This document shows positions 1 through 5,401 of a stretch of DNA of 5,401 nucleotides, one piece after another. Under the pieces are notes generated by a model, which was not told the DNA's origin, made no database searches, and saw nothing but the letters and a program-made list of their open reading frames with translations. The stretch comes from Planctomycetota bacterium. Lineage in GTDB: Bacteria; Planctomycetota; UBA8108. Location: assembly GCA_002708465.1 (NCBI GenBank), contig PAOC01000024.1, positions 9,751-15,151 of the forward strand, read 5' to 3'. Position 1 is the stretch's first letter. Every line of letters begins with the position of its first letter. The translations under genes and the position numbers were made by a program.

Positions 1-1491
1 CTTGAAAAATACGCCGCGTCCCTCGATGCGGGCGAGCCCCCCGACCTTTCGCCCCTGACGAAAGGCGGACCGCCGCGCTGGAAAGAAAAACTCGAGACCG
101 AGACCCGGCTCGGCGCCGACAACGGCGCCTTTGCAGTCGACATCCTGACCGCGCCCATGGAGAACCCCTGGAAATCCTGGATGCGCCTGGGCGGCTTTGA
201 CTTCTTTGCCGATGGCCGGCGCGCCGCTGCCTGCACCTGGATGGGCGACGTGTGGCTGGTTGACGGCATGGGAACAAAGTCCGGAAAGCTCTCCTGGCAA
301 AGAATCGCAACCGGCCTGTTCCAGCCTCTCGGGCTCAAGATCGTAGATGAAACCATCTATGTGCTGGGCCGCGACCAGATCACTGTTCTCCGGGACCTGA
401 ACGGCGATGGAGAGGCCGACCATTACGAAAATTTCAACAATGATGCGGAGGTTACCGAGCACTTCCATGAATTCGCCATGGACCTCCAGACCGATGCCGC
501 TGGCAATTTCTACTACACCAAGGGTGGGCGCCATGCGAAGGATTCGGTCGTTCCCCAGCACGGCAGCATCCTCCGCGTCAGCAAGGACGGGTCAAAAACA
601 GAGATCCTCGCCAACGGTTTTCGCGCCCCGAACGGCCTCTGCGTAAATCCGGATGGAACCTTTTTCACCAGCGACCAGGAGGGCCACTGGACCCCCGCCA
701 ACCGAATCAACTGGGTCAAGAAGGGCGGCTTCTATGGCTACATGTGGTCCTTCCACAAGGGCAAGAAACCCACCTCGTACGATCCGCCGCTTTGCTGGCT
801 TCACCCGCGCTATGACCGCTCGCCGGCTGAACAGCTCTGGGTCCCCAAGGGCAGCTGGGGGCCGCTGGGCGGACATCTGATCTCCCTGTCCTATGGAACC
901 GGCGCTATCTCGCACATCCTCCACGAACAGGCCGGCGACCTGATGCAGGGCGGCGCTACCAAGCTCAACATCCCGATCTTTCCCACCGGCATCATGCGCG
1001 GACGCTTTCACCCCGGCGACAAGCACCTGTATCTCTGTGGGCTCTTCGGCTGGGCCGGCAACCGGACCCGGGCGGGCGGCCTCTATCGCATACGCCATAC
1101 CGGCAAGCCCATGCACACTCCGCTCAAGCTCCACGCCACCACCAGAGGCCTCGTCCTTACCTTCTCAGACCCCCTGGAGCGAAAGCGCGCCGCGAGCGCC
1201 GACCGCTATTCCATCGAGAGATGGAATTACCTCTGGCGCCAGCAATATGGCTCAAAGGACTACAAGCTCTCCGATGGCAAGATCGGCCGAGACAAGGTCT
1301 CCGTCAAATCGGCCGTCGTCTCAAAAGATGGGCGCTCAGTTTTCCTGGAGATCGAGGATATGAAACCCTGCATGCAGATGCTCATTCGCTACAAGCTCAC
1401 CGGAGCAGATGGAGCCCGGGTCTCACAGGAAATCTATAATACCATCCACAAGCTCGGCGACCACTCGGAGGCCGCGAAGCTCTTTGATTAA
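1..1491 (+). CDS. DUF6797-type beta-propeller protein of PVC bacteria (5' end missing)
   Basis: The frame is open from the first base to a TAA at 1489-1491, giving 496 visible residues. The ATG at 157 is internal, because family-like sequence runs in before it, so the true start is upstream. Numbering from the first codon, residues about 20-90 resemble DUF6797, including ENPWKSWMR (54-62) and GDVWLVDG (82-89). Propeller-like repeats follow: QPLGLK (108-113), the calcium-loop-like DLNGDGEADHYENF (132-145), GFRAPNG (206-212), GGFYGYMW (242-249) and PTGIMRGRF (328-336). From about 375 a beta-rich C-terminal module carries YSIERWNYLW (403-412) and EIYNTIHKL (477-485). I know these motifs from secreted PVC proteins often annotated as heme-binding or glucose/sorbosone-dehydrogenase-like. 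Substrate and reaction are unknown. No CxxCH heme motif occurs in the visible part, so any cytochrome module or signal peptide must lie upstream. The protein ends normally, 9 bp from the converging stop of the next gene. The family call is firm; function is not. Confidence 0.9.
   Translation, partial: LEKYAASLDAGEPPDLSPLTKGGPPRWKEKLETETRLGADNGAFAVDILTAPMENPWKSWMRLGGFDFFADGRRAAACTWMGDVWLVDGMGTKSGKLSWQRIATGLFQPLGLKIVDETIYVLGRDQITVLRDLNGDGEADHYENFNNDAEVTEHFHEFAMDLQTDAAGNFYYTKGGRHAKDSVVPQHGSILRVSKDGSKTEILANGFRAPNGLCVNPDGTFFTSDQEGHWTPANRINWVKKGGFYGYMWSFHKGKKPTSYDPPLCWLHPRYDRSPAEQLWVPKGSWGPLGGHLISLSYGTGAISHILHEQAGDLMQGGATKLNIPIFPTGIMRGRFHPGDKHLYLCGLFGWAGNRTRAGGLYRIRHTGKPMHTPLKLHATTRGLVLTFSDPLERKRAASADRYSIERWNYLWRQQYGSKDYKLSDGKIGRDKVSVKSAVVSKDGRSVFLEIEDMKPCMQMLIRYKLTGADGARVSQEIYNTIHKLGDHSEAAKLFD
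1208..1227. repeat. 8-bp inverted repeat with GAGA tetraloop in the propeller gene
   Basis: ATTCCATC (1208-1215) and GATGGAAT (1220-1227) pair perfectly around GAGA, which fits the stable GNRA tetraloop pattern in the plus-strand RNA. It overlaps the codons for YSIERWNY (403-410), which resembles a conserved family motif, so protein constraint is the likelier cause. Confidence 0.4.
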
Positions 1492-1500
1492 CCACCCGGC

Positions 1501-4473
1501 TCAGGGAAAGAGATACCGCGCGTTCTTTGCCGCCGCCCGCCGCTTGTAGCCTTCCAGCTCAGCCCGCATGGCGACCACCAGCGGCGAACCCGGATGCCCT
1601 TTCTCAAGAGCCTTGATCCACTTCTCGGTGACCGCGTAATACACCGCGATGCGATTCCGCACCATCTCGCGAACACGGCGCTGCTGAACGGGCTGCGCAG
1701 CTCCGGGAAGGTTGTCCAGGGCCTTACCGATCCACTCGAACGCGACCTCTTTTTTGAGCGCGGCATCGTAGCTGCCCGCCACGGCGATGGCCCAGGCGGC
1801 CCGCTCCGCCCCCGTGACGCTCCGCGTGTAGGCCTGCGCCTGGGATGCCAGCTGGGCTGGGTCCGGAACCCGAAAGAAGGCCAGGGCGCGCGCGCGCTCT
1901 CTCTCCAGCTCGCCCGCAAGGGCGGCATCGAGCGGCGGATTGAAATAGGCCGAGAGAGAAGTGAAGGGGCTGAGCCGTAAGGCGGCAAAGGCCAGCGGTG
2001 AAAGCGCCGGCCCGCGGTAGAGGCGCAGCAGCTCACGGTCGCCGCTGGAATAGCTCAGTCGCTGGGTGTCATCTTCGTACAGCATCGGCGCCTTGAGGCC
2101 CGAGACCTCCTCCGGCCCCATGACCACCGTCGACAGCACGCCCTCGAGGGAGGACATCTCGTGGCGACAGAGAGCCGTCCAGCGCGAGCCGGATATCTTG
2201 TTTTCCCGGGCGAAGGTCCGGCAGCGCTGACGCAGCGCCTCCAGCTCAAATTGCGGCCTCGATGGGTAGCTCAGAACCATGAAGTCATCTCGGCCGACCT
2301 TGACCACGAAGGTAAAAGGAAACTCCGCCGCCTGGGTTTTCACGATGCCCAGGGTGTCCGCGGGGGTAATCCTGTAGAGCGGAAGCCACTGCATGAAGAC
2401 GCCTCCCGGACGCAAAATGCGGCGGACCCCGGAATAGAACTCCCGGGAATACAGGCTGCACACTCCATCCGCCGTTGGCGGCGGCGGTTCCATCGAGATG
2501 ATGTCATAGGAGCTCGCGGGGGCACGGTCAACATAATGGCGCCCATCGTCGAGATGGACCCTGACCCGGCCGTCTTTTCCAAGGCCGTGGTTGTATTCGC
2601 CGTAGTTCCGTAGCGAGAGCTCTATCATCTCCTCCGAGATGTCGACCACGTCCAGGCGGCCGTCTTCCGGCAGATACATCAGGAGCGCGCCGAAGGACTG
2701 GCCGGAGCCAAGGCAAATCCCCAGGCAATCGCCCGGCCGGCCCGTGCCGGGATAAAAAAGCATCGGCACATGGCCCTGGATGGCCTGGGTCGACCAGGAC
2801 TTCTTATAGGTTACCGCCAGCGAGACATGCCCCGCTCCCACCTGGATGCTGTCAGGCCCATCAAAAATCCAGGAGGTCGTAAGCGGCCCCTCGTTGATCT
2901 CGACCAGCCTGGTTTCGCCCCGGGCAGGATTCTTGCCATACCCATCCTCGAGTATCGTCTGCCGGGTGATGTCTTCGGAAAAACTGAAATAGAGAACGCT
3001 GGCCAGCCCGAGCAGGGGGGCCGCGGCGGCAAAGATGCCTCCGCGGCTCCTGGGCAAGGGCGCCTCGCCCCCTGCCTGCTGAAGAGCCCTGGCCTTCAGC
3101 AGGCAGGCGCCCGACAGGACCAGTGAGCCCGCGCCCAGCAGGACGAGCGTCGCATGCAGGCCAAGGAGATGAAGGAAAACGTAGCCTGCGAGGAAGCCGC
3201 CAATGCTCGAGCCGATGGTGTTCCAGAACACAAGCCGGCCGGAAACCGGGCGCAGAGTGGAGGCGCTCCGGGCCGCCGCCGCGATCAGGGCCGGCAGCCC
3301 TGTACCCATCAAGGCCACCGGGATGAAAATACACAGGGCGATCTGGAAAAGCGGGGCGAAAAATATCGCGTCCGCCTTCTCGCTCCAGAACATCAGATAT
3401 GACGGGTTCAGGTGGTCGATCTCGAGAGTTTCCAGCGGCACCACCCGGAGGCTCCCATCGGGAAGGGTGATCCGCTTGCCCTGCAAAGCCACGCTGTGCT
3501 CCGCTGACCGCCACCAGTAGATCATCGTAAGAGCGAAGAACGGCACCAGCCCCTGCAATCCCCCGAGAACTTTGAGCGGACTCCCGCGCGTACGAAGCAC
3601 GGGGGAGAGGGCCAGGCTCCCCGCCGCCAGAGCCAGCAGGTACACCGCCAGGAGCATCGCCGTGAAATAAACGCTGGTTGTGTGAAAGAGAGAAAAATAA
3701 CGCGACCAGGCGACCTGGTAGGCGATCGCAACCAGGCCGGAAAGAAAGGCCGCCGCGGGGAAAAACCACCCCAGCCGAACCTTCCCGGCAATAGCGTGGG
3801 TCGGAGCCGATTGGCGAAAGAAAAGAAACGCCGCGCCGGCGATCAACAGGTTGCCAATGCCCCCGGCCACGCTGGTCCCGTTCATGCCAAGCGCCGGGAT
3901 GGCAAAATAGGCGGTGCACAGGACCCCGGCCACCGCACCCAGGATATTGACGCCGTAGAGGAAGCTGGTCCGCGAGCCAATCGCGCGGTCTTCGGCCACC
4001 AGCCCATCCAGCAGAAGAGGAAGCGTGCCTCCCATAAAAAAGGTCGGGATGAGCACAAGGGCGAACAGTAGCCCGAAACGCAGCGCGAAGAGGCCTCCGC
4101 TAACCCCCGCCGCGACGGGATAGAGCGCGCCGTAGGTCTGCTCCAGCAGGGAGAAGAGAAAAGGGAAGGCCAGGGCAAAGAGACCGATCACCAGCTCAAA
4201 GATGCCGTAAATGAAAAGCGGGGAGCGGCGAGTGGAGCGAAGCCGGCTTCCGACAAAATATCCGCCAAGCGCGATTCCCAGGAAAAACGAGGTCAGCACC
4301 GTAGAGAGGGCGATCTGGCTCGCGCCGACCACCAGGGCTGCCTTCTTGATCCAGACCAGCTCGTAGCCGAGCCCGAGCGCGCCTGAAAAGAAAAACAGGG
4401 CCGTCGCCCGGCCAAAAGTCTTTGGCCGGAGCCCCGGCTTTCCGGATTGTTCTGGAGCGGTCTTCTTCGCCAC
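1501..4473 (-). CDS. Fused multi-spanning membrane protein / spermidine-synthase-like protein
   Basis: Complete 990-residue protein with a GTG start (4473-4471) and TGA stop (1503-1501). After a basic N-terminus (1-22) come hydrophobic segments near 23-43, 54-76, 87-109, 123-147, 172-195, 200-219, 236-256, 266-289, 303-321, 368-396, 414-436, 438-459 and 478-499. The first twelve form two similar halves: GLGYELVW (34-41) matches GLVAIAYQVAW (246-256), and PTFFMGGTLP (143-152) matches PVALMGTGLP (385-394). Residues about 500-740 form a Rossmann domain like spermidine synthases and SAM methyltransferases: glycine loop ICLGSGQSFG (586-595), acidic VVDIS (609-613), LDDGR (641-645), then YDIISMEPPPP (656-666), LYSREFY (674-680) and LRPGGVFMQWLPLY (687-700). 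EDDTQRLSY (800-808) closes the conserved part, and 821-990 is a helical tail. This matches the 'fused MFS/spermidine synthase' family, whose substrates are mostly unknown. The classical catalytic aspartates are not evident, so I do not call it an aminopropyltransferase. It is monocistronic in this window. No in-frame ATG lies upstream before the stop at 4536-4534, and the first internal Met is residue 148, so GTG is the best start. Confidence 0.93.
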   Translation of the reverse strand: MAKKTAPEQSGKPGLRPKTFGRATALFFFSGALGLGYELVWIKKAALVVGASQIALSTVLTSFFLGIALGGYFVGSRLRSTRRSPLFIYGIFELVIGLFALAFPFLFSLLEQTYGALYPVAAGVSGGLFALRFGLLFALVLIPTFFMGGTLPLLLDGLVAEDRAIGSRTSFLYGVNILGAVAGVLCTAYFAIPALGMNGTSVAGGIGNLLIAGAAFLFFRQSAPTHAIAGKVRLGWFFPAAAFLSGLVAIAYQVAWSRYFSLFHTTSVYFTAMLLAVYLLALAAGSLALSPVLRTRGSPLKVLGGLQGLVPFFALTMIYWWRSAEHSVALQGKRITLPDGSLRVVPLETLEIDHLNPSYLMFWSEKADAIFFAPLFQIALCIFIPVALMGTGLPALIAAAARSASTLRPVSGRLVFWNTIGSSIGGFLAGYVFLHLLGLHATLVLLGAGSLVLSGACLLKARALQQAGGEAPLPRSRGGIFAAAAPLLGLASVLYFSFSEDITRQTILEDGYGKNPARGETRLVEINEGPLTTSWIFDGPDSIQVGAGHVSLAVTYKKSWSTQAIQGHVPMLFYPGTGRPGDCLGICLGSGQSFGALLMYLPEDGRLDVVDISEEMIELSLRNYGEYNHGLGKDGRVRVHLDDGRHYVDRAPASSYDIISMEPPPPTADGVCSLYSREFYSGVRRILRPGGVFMQWLPLYRITPADTLGIVKTQAAEFPFTFVVKVGRDDFMVLSYPSRPQFELEALRQRCRTFARENKISGSRWTALCRHEMSSLEGVLSTVVMGPEEVSGLKAPMLYEDDTQRLSYSSGDRELLRLYRGPALSPLAFAALRLSPFTSLSAYFNPPLDAALAGELERERARALAFFRVPDPAQLASQAQAYTRSVTGAERAAWAIAVAGSYDAALKKEVAFEWIGKALDNLPGAAQPVQQRRVREMVRNRIAVYYAVTEKWIKALEKGHPGSPLVVAMRAELEGYKRRAAAKNARYLFP
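1886..1905. repeat. Compound dinucleotide tract (GC)6(TC)4
   Basis: Six GC units (1886-1897) are followed directly by four TC units (1898-1905). On the coding minus strand this reads (GA)4(GC)6 and encodes the alternating acidic and basic stretch ERERARA (residues 857-863) in the helical tail of the membrane enzyme. The GC part alternates purine and pyrimidine. Confidence 0.75.
3058..3070. repeat. Short inverted repeat abutting the 14-bp hairpin
   Basis: GGGCG (3058-3062) and CGCCC (3066-3070) can pair around the loop CCT. It directly touches the larger inverted repeat at 3071, so in the minus-strand mRNA two stem-loops would stand back to back. At 5 bp it could be chance in GC-rich DNA. Confidence 0.4.
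3071..3107. repeat. Perfect 14-bp inverted repeat (9-nt loop) inside the membrane enzyme gene
   Basis: Left arm CCTGCCTGCTGAAG (3071-3084) and right arm CTTCAGCAGGCAGG (3094-3107) are exact reverse complements around a 9-nt loop (3085-3093). The structure covers codons 456-468 of the minus-strand gene, at the end of the twelfth predicted helix and the start of the linker. In the mRNA it would be a strong stem-loop. No U tract follows, so it is not a standard terminator. Confidence 0.85.
4408..4429. repeat. Perfect 9-bp inverted repeat (4-nt loop) near the start of the membrane enzyme gene
   Basis: CCGGCCAAA (4408-4416) and TTTGGCCGG (4421-4429) are exact reverse complements around AGTC. It covers codons 15-22 of the minus-strand gene, beginning 44 nt after the first base of the start codon and ending just before the first predicted membrane helix. 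Confidence 0.7.
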
Positions 4474-4486
4474 GCTGTCGTCTTCG

Positions 4487-4491
4487 CCTCC
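4487..4491 (-). promoter_or_regulatory. Possible Shine-Dalgarno GGAGG for the membrane enzyme
   Basis: GGAGG reads on the minus strand 13 nt before the GTG start at 4473. This is a strong core, but the spacer is longer than the usual 5-9 nt. No alternative in-frame ATG, GTG or TTG lies between it and the GTG, and the frame upstream is open only to a stop at 4536-4534. The start is therefore probably right, but initiation may be weak. Confidence 0.45.
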
Positions 4492-4591
4492 GCGCTGGAC
4501 ACCTTTATTCCCTGGCGGCTTTCGCCTCTTCTGTTATCGGCCTCTGGCCCTCATGGCTGAAAAAAATTGTTCCAATCGCTCCCGTGGCGTT

Positions 4592-4595
4592 AGGA
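4592..4595 (+). promoter_or_regulatory. Shine-Dalgarno AGGA for the secreted protein gene
   Basis: AGGA lies 7 nt before the ATG at 4603, a normal spacing, and supports this start. It overlaps the in-frame TAG stop at 4591-4593 that closes the frame upstream. Confidence 0.5.
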
Positions 4596-4602
4596 TGCCT
4601 AC

Positions 4603-5401
4603 ATGACTGCAAAATGCTCTTTTTACCCTTATCTGCTGGCCCTGACGCTTCTCCTCCCTGCTGGAACCCTTGCTGCCGAGGTAGTAAAAAAAGTTGGCCC
4701 GGCAGCTAAAAAGGCTCCGGCCGGCAAGAAGGCTCCGGGCCAGGCCAAGCCAGCGGCCGAAGACCTGGCCCGAATAGAAAAGATTCGCCTCCGCCTGGCG
4801 GACTGGGAAAGAAGCGCCGCCTCCCTCTCTCTTCACGGCCTCGACGTCAAAGGGTTCCTCGCGCCCGATGCCGTCGCCTACAAGGCCGCCTCCACCTATC
4901 TCAGGCTGCGCAAATCCGGCCTTCCCCACGAGGAGGCCATCCGCAGGCTCGCCTCCTCTCTGCCGCGCTGGAAACGATACGAAGGACAGGGGCTTTTTCT
5001 ACTCAGGATCGCCAACCCCCTCTACCAGCAGGGAAAAAAACAACGCCGCGTCTTCACCCAATCAAAGGGTCTGGGACATGAAACCCTTCAGCTTCGGGAC
5101 GCCCGCAACCGCAGGCTCAAAGGTAAGCTGGCCGGCCTGCCGGCCAATCTCCGCCTGGCGACCCTGAGAGTAAAGAAATTCTGGCAGACCGGCGATGGGG
5201 TCACCCGGCTGGTCCGTCCTGGAACTCGGGGCGAGCTCCTGCGCAATCCCGGCTCCATCGGCCGCAAGGCCAAGCTCTCGAAGCCCTTCAAGGCCTGGGT
5301 TCTAGAGGCCGGACCGGCTGAGCTCGAGGTTCTCGTTAAGCAGTCACAGCTCGCCGGCTCCAAGAGCCGGACCTTCAGGGTCTCTCTGGCCGGCTGGAAA
5401 C
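4603..5401 (+). CDS. Secreted protein of unknown function (3' end missing)
   Basis: The frame is open from the ATG at 4603 to the window end without a stop, giving 266 visible residues. An in-frame TAG at 4591-4593 makes this ATG the first possible start, and AGGA 7 nt upstream supports it. Residues 1-25 look like a Sec signal peptide: a short polar start with one Lys, the hydrophobic stretch YLLALTLLLPAGTL (10-23), and likely cleavage after LAA at 25/26. No lipobox cysteine is present. Residues 29-52 are rich in Lys, Ala and Pro, like a flexible basic tether. Residues 54-125 look helical, with charged repeats and GLPHEEAIRRLASSLPRW (106-123). From about 150 the sequence is very basic and probably mixed beta. 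Bacterial codon use and GC-rich third positions match the neighbours, so it is very likely a real gene. I recognise no family. It diverges from the membrane enzyme, so the two may share a regulatory region, but nothing else links them. Confidence 0.82.
   Translation, partial: MTAKCSFYPYLLALTLLLPAGTLAAEVVKKVGPAAKKAPAGKKAPGQAKPAAEDLARIEKIRLRLADWERSAASLSLHGLDVKGFLAPDAVAYKAASTYLRLRKSGLPHEEAIRRLASSLPRWKRYEGQGLFLLRIANPLYQQGKKQRRVFTQSKGLGHETLQLRDARNRRLKGKLAGLPANLRLATLRVKKFWQTGDGVTRLVRPGTRGELLRNPGSIGRKAKLSKPFKAWVLEAGPAELEVLVKQSQLAGSKSRTFRVSLAGWK
5129..5146. repeat. Interrupted palindrome with 8-bp arms in the secreted protein gene
   Basis: TGGCCGGC (5129-5136) and GCCGGCCA (5139-5146) are exact reverse complements separated by CT. 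It lies in codons 176-182 of the plus-strand gene. GGCCGGC recurs in this GC-rich gene, so codon bias alone may explain it. Confidence 0.4.

Larger units (their letters stand above)
4474..4602. promoter_or_regulatory. Divergent intergenic region between the membrane enzyme and the secreted protein gene
   Basis: These 129 bp are the only sizeable non-coding stretch and must carry the 5' signals of both flanking genes unless transcription enters from elsewhere. The right half includes a 6-nt A run (4561-4566) and is less GC-rich than the genes. I looked for sigma70-like boxes. On the minus strand a GATAAC-like -10 has only a poor -35 (TTCAGC) 17 bp upstream. On the plus strand TTGTTC (4567-4572) and TAGGAT (4591-4596) are 18 bp apart, but would start transcription at or inside the coding region. 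Neither is good enough to call as a promoter. No clear operator palindrome or riboswitch-like structure is visible. Confidence 0.5.

Noticed and set aside
157..159. ATG at 157 as the start of the propeller gene
   Set aside because: The same frame is open to base 1 and the residues before it (for example GAFAVDILTAP) continue the DUF6797-like sequence, so this Met is internal.
592..1134. 180-codon open frame on the minus strand inside the propeller gene
   Set aside because: It lies fully opposite a well-supported gene and its product resembles no family; it is an antisense shadow of GC-rich coding DNA.
3058..3107. Intrinsic transcription terminator
   Set aside because: The stem is strong, but no T tract follows on either strand and it lies in the middle of an intact coding sequence.
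2861..3919. 352-codon alternative frame on the minus strand within the membrane enzyme gene
   Set aside because: It is the shifted frame of a gene whose own frame carries clear helices and motifs. The product is Arg/Gly/Pro-rich, as expected of an out-of-frame GC-rich reading.
4567..4596. TTGTTC-18 bp-TAGGAT as a sigma70 promoter for the secreted protein gene
   Set aside because: Only 3/6 and 4/6 matches, and the transcript would begin at or after the ATG, making the matching Shine-Dalgarno AGGA useless.
4534..4929. 131-codon minus-strand frame over the divergent region
   Set aside because: It overlaps the start of the secreted protein gene, which has a signal peptide and ribosome binding site. 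The antisense product shows no coherent domain.
1..5401. Mobile element, defence system, CRISPR array or RNA gene
   Set aside because: No repeated spacers, terminal repeats with target duplications, transposase or nuclease motifs, or tRNA/rRNA-like segments were seen on either strand.

Overview
The window looks like ordinary chromosomal DNA from a GC-rich bacterium (GC about 60% by eye), most likely a member of the Planctomycetota/Verrucomicrobiota (PVC) group. The lineage call rests mainly on the left-hand gene, whose DUF6797/beta-propeller architecture is, to my knowledge, almost confined to PVC genomes. I see no transposase, integrase, CRISPR array, tRNA, rRNA, phage gene or defence gene.

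Layout. Positions 1-1491 (+) hold the 3' part of a large probable extracytoplasmic beta-propeller protein whose start lies before the window. Nine bases later, 4473-1501 (-) holds a complete 990-residue membrane protein: two homologous six-helix halves, a probable thirteenth helix, a spermidine-synthase-like Rossmann domain and a long helical tail. A 129-bp intergenic region (4474-4602) separates it from a divergent third gene. This gene starts at 4603 (+) and is still open at the window end. It encodes a protein with a clear signal peptide and a Lys/Ala/Pro-rich linker that I do not recognise.

How the genes relate. They do not form an operon: the first two converge and the last two diverge. 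The sequence shows no functional link beyond all three products being at, in or outside the membrane. The divergent gap must carry 5' signals for genes 2 and 3, and the 9-bp convergent junction has no visible terminator.

The most notable points are all in or next to the membrane enzyme. Its catalytic-loop region reads EPPPP where classical spermidine synthases have conserved aspartates. Hydropathy suggests an odd number of helices, which would place the enzyme domain outside the cytoplasm. There is a perfect 14-bp hairpin exactly where the membrane part meets the soluble part, and a 9-bp hairpin just before the first helix. No convincing new multi-gene system is visible in these 5.4 kb.
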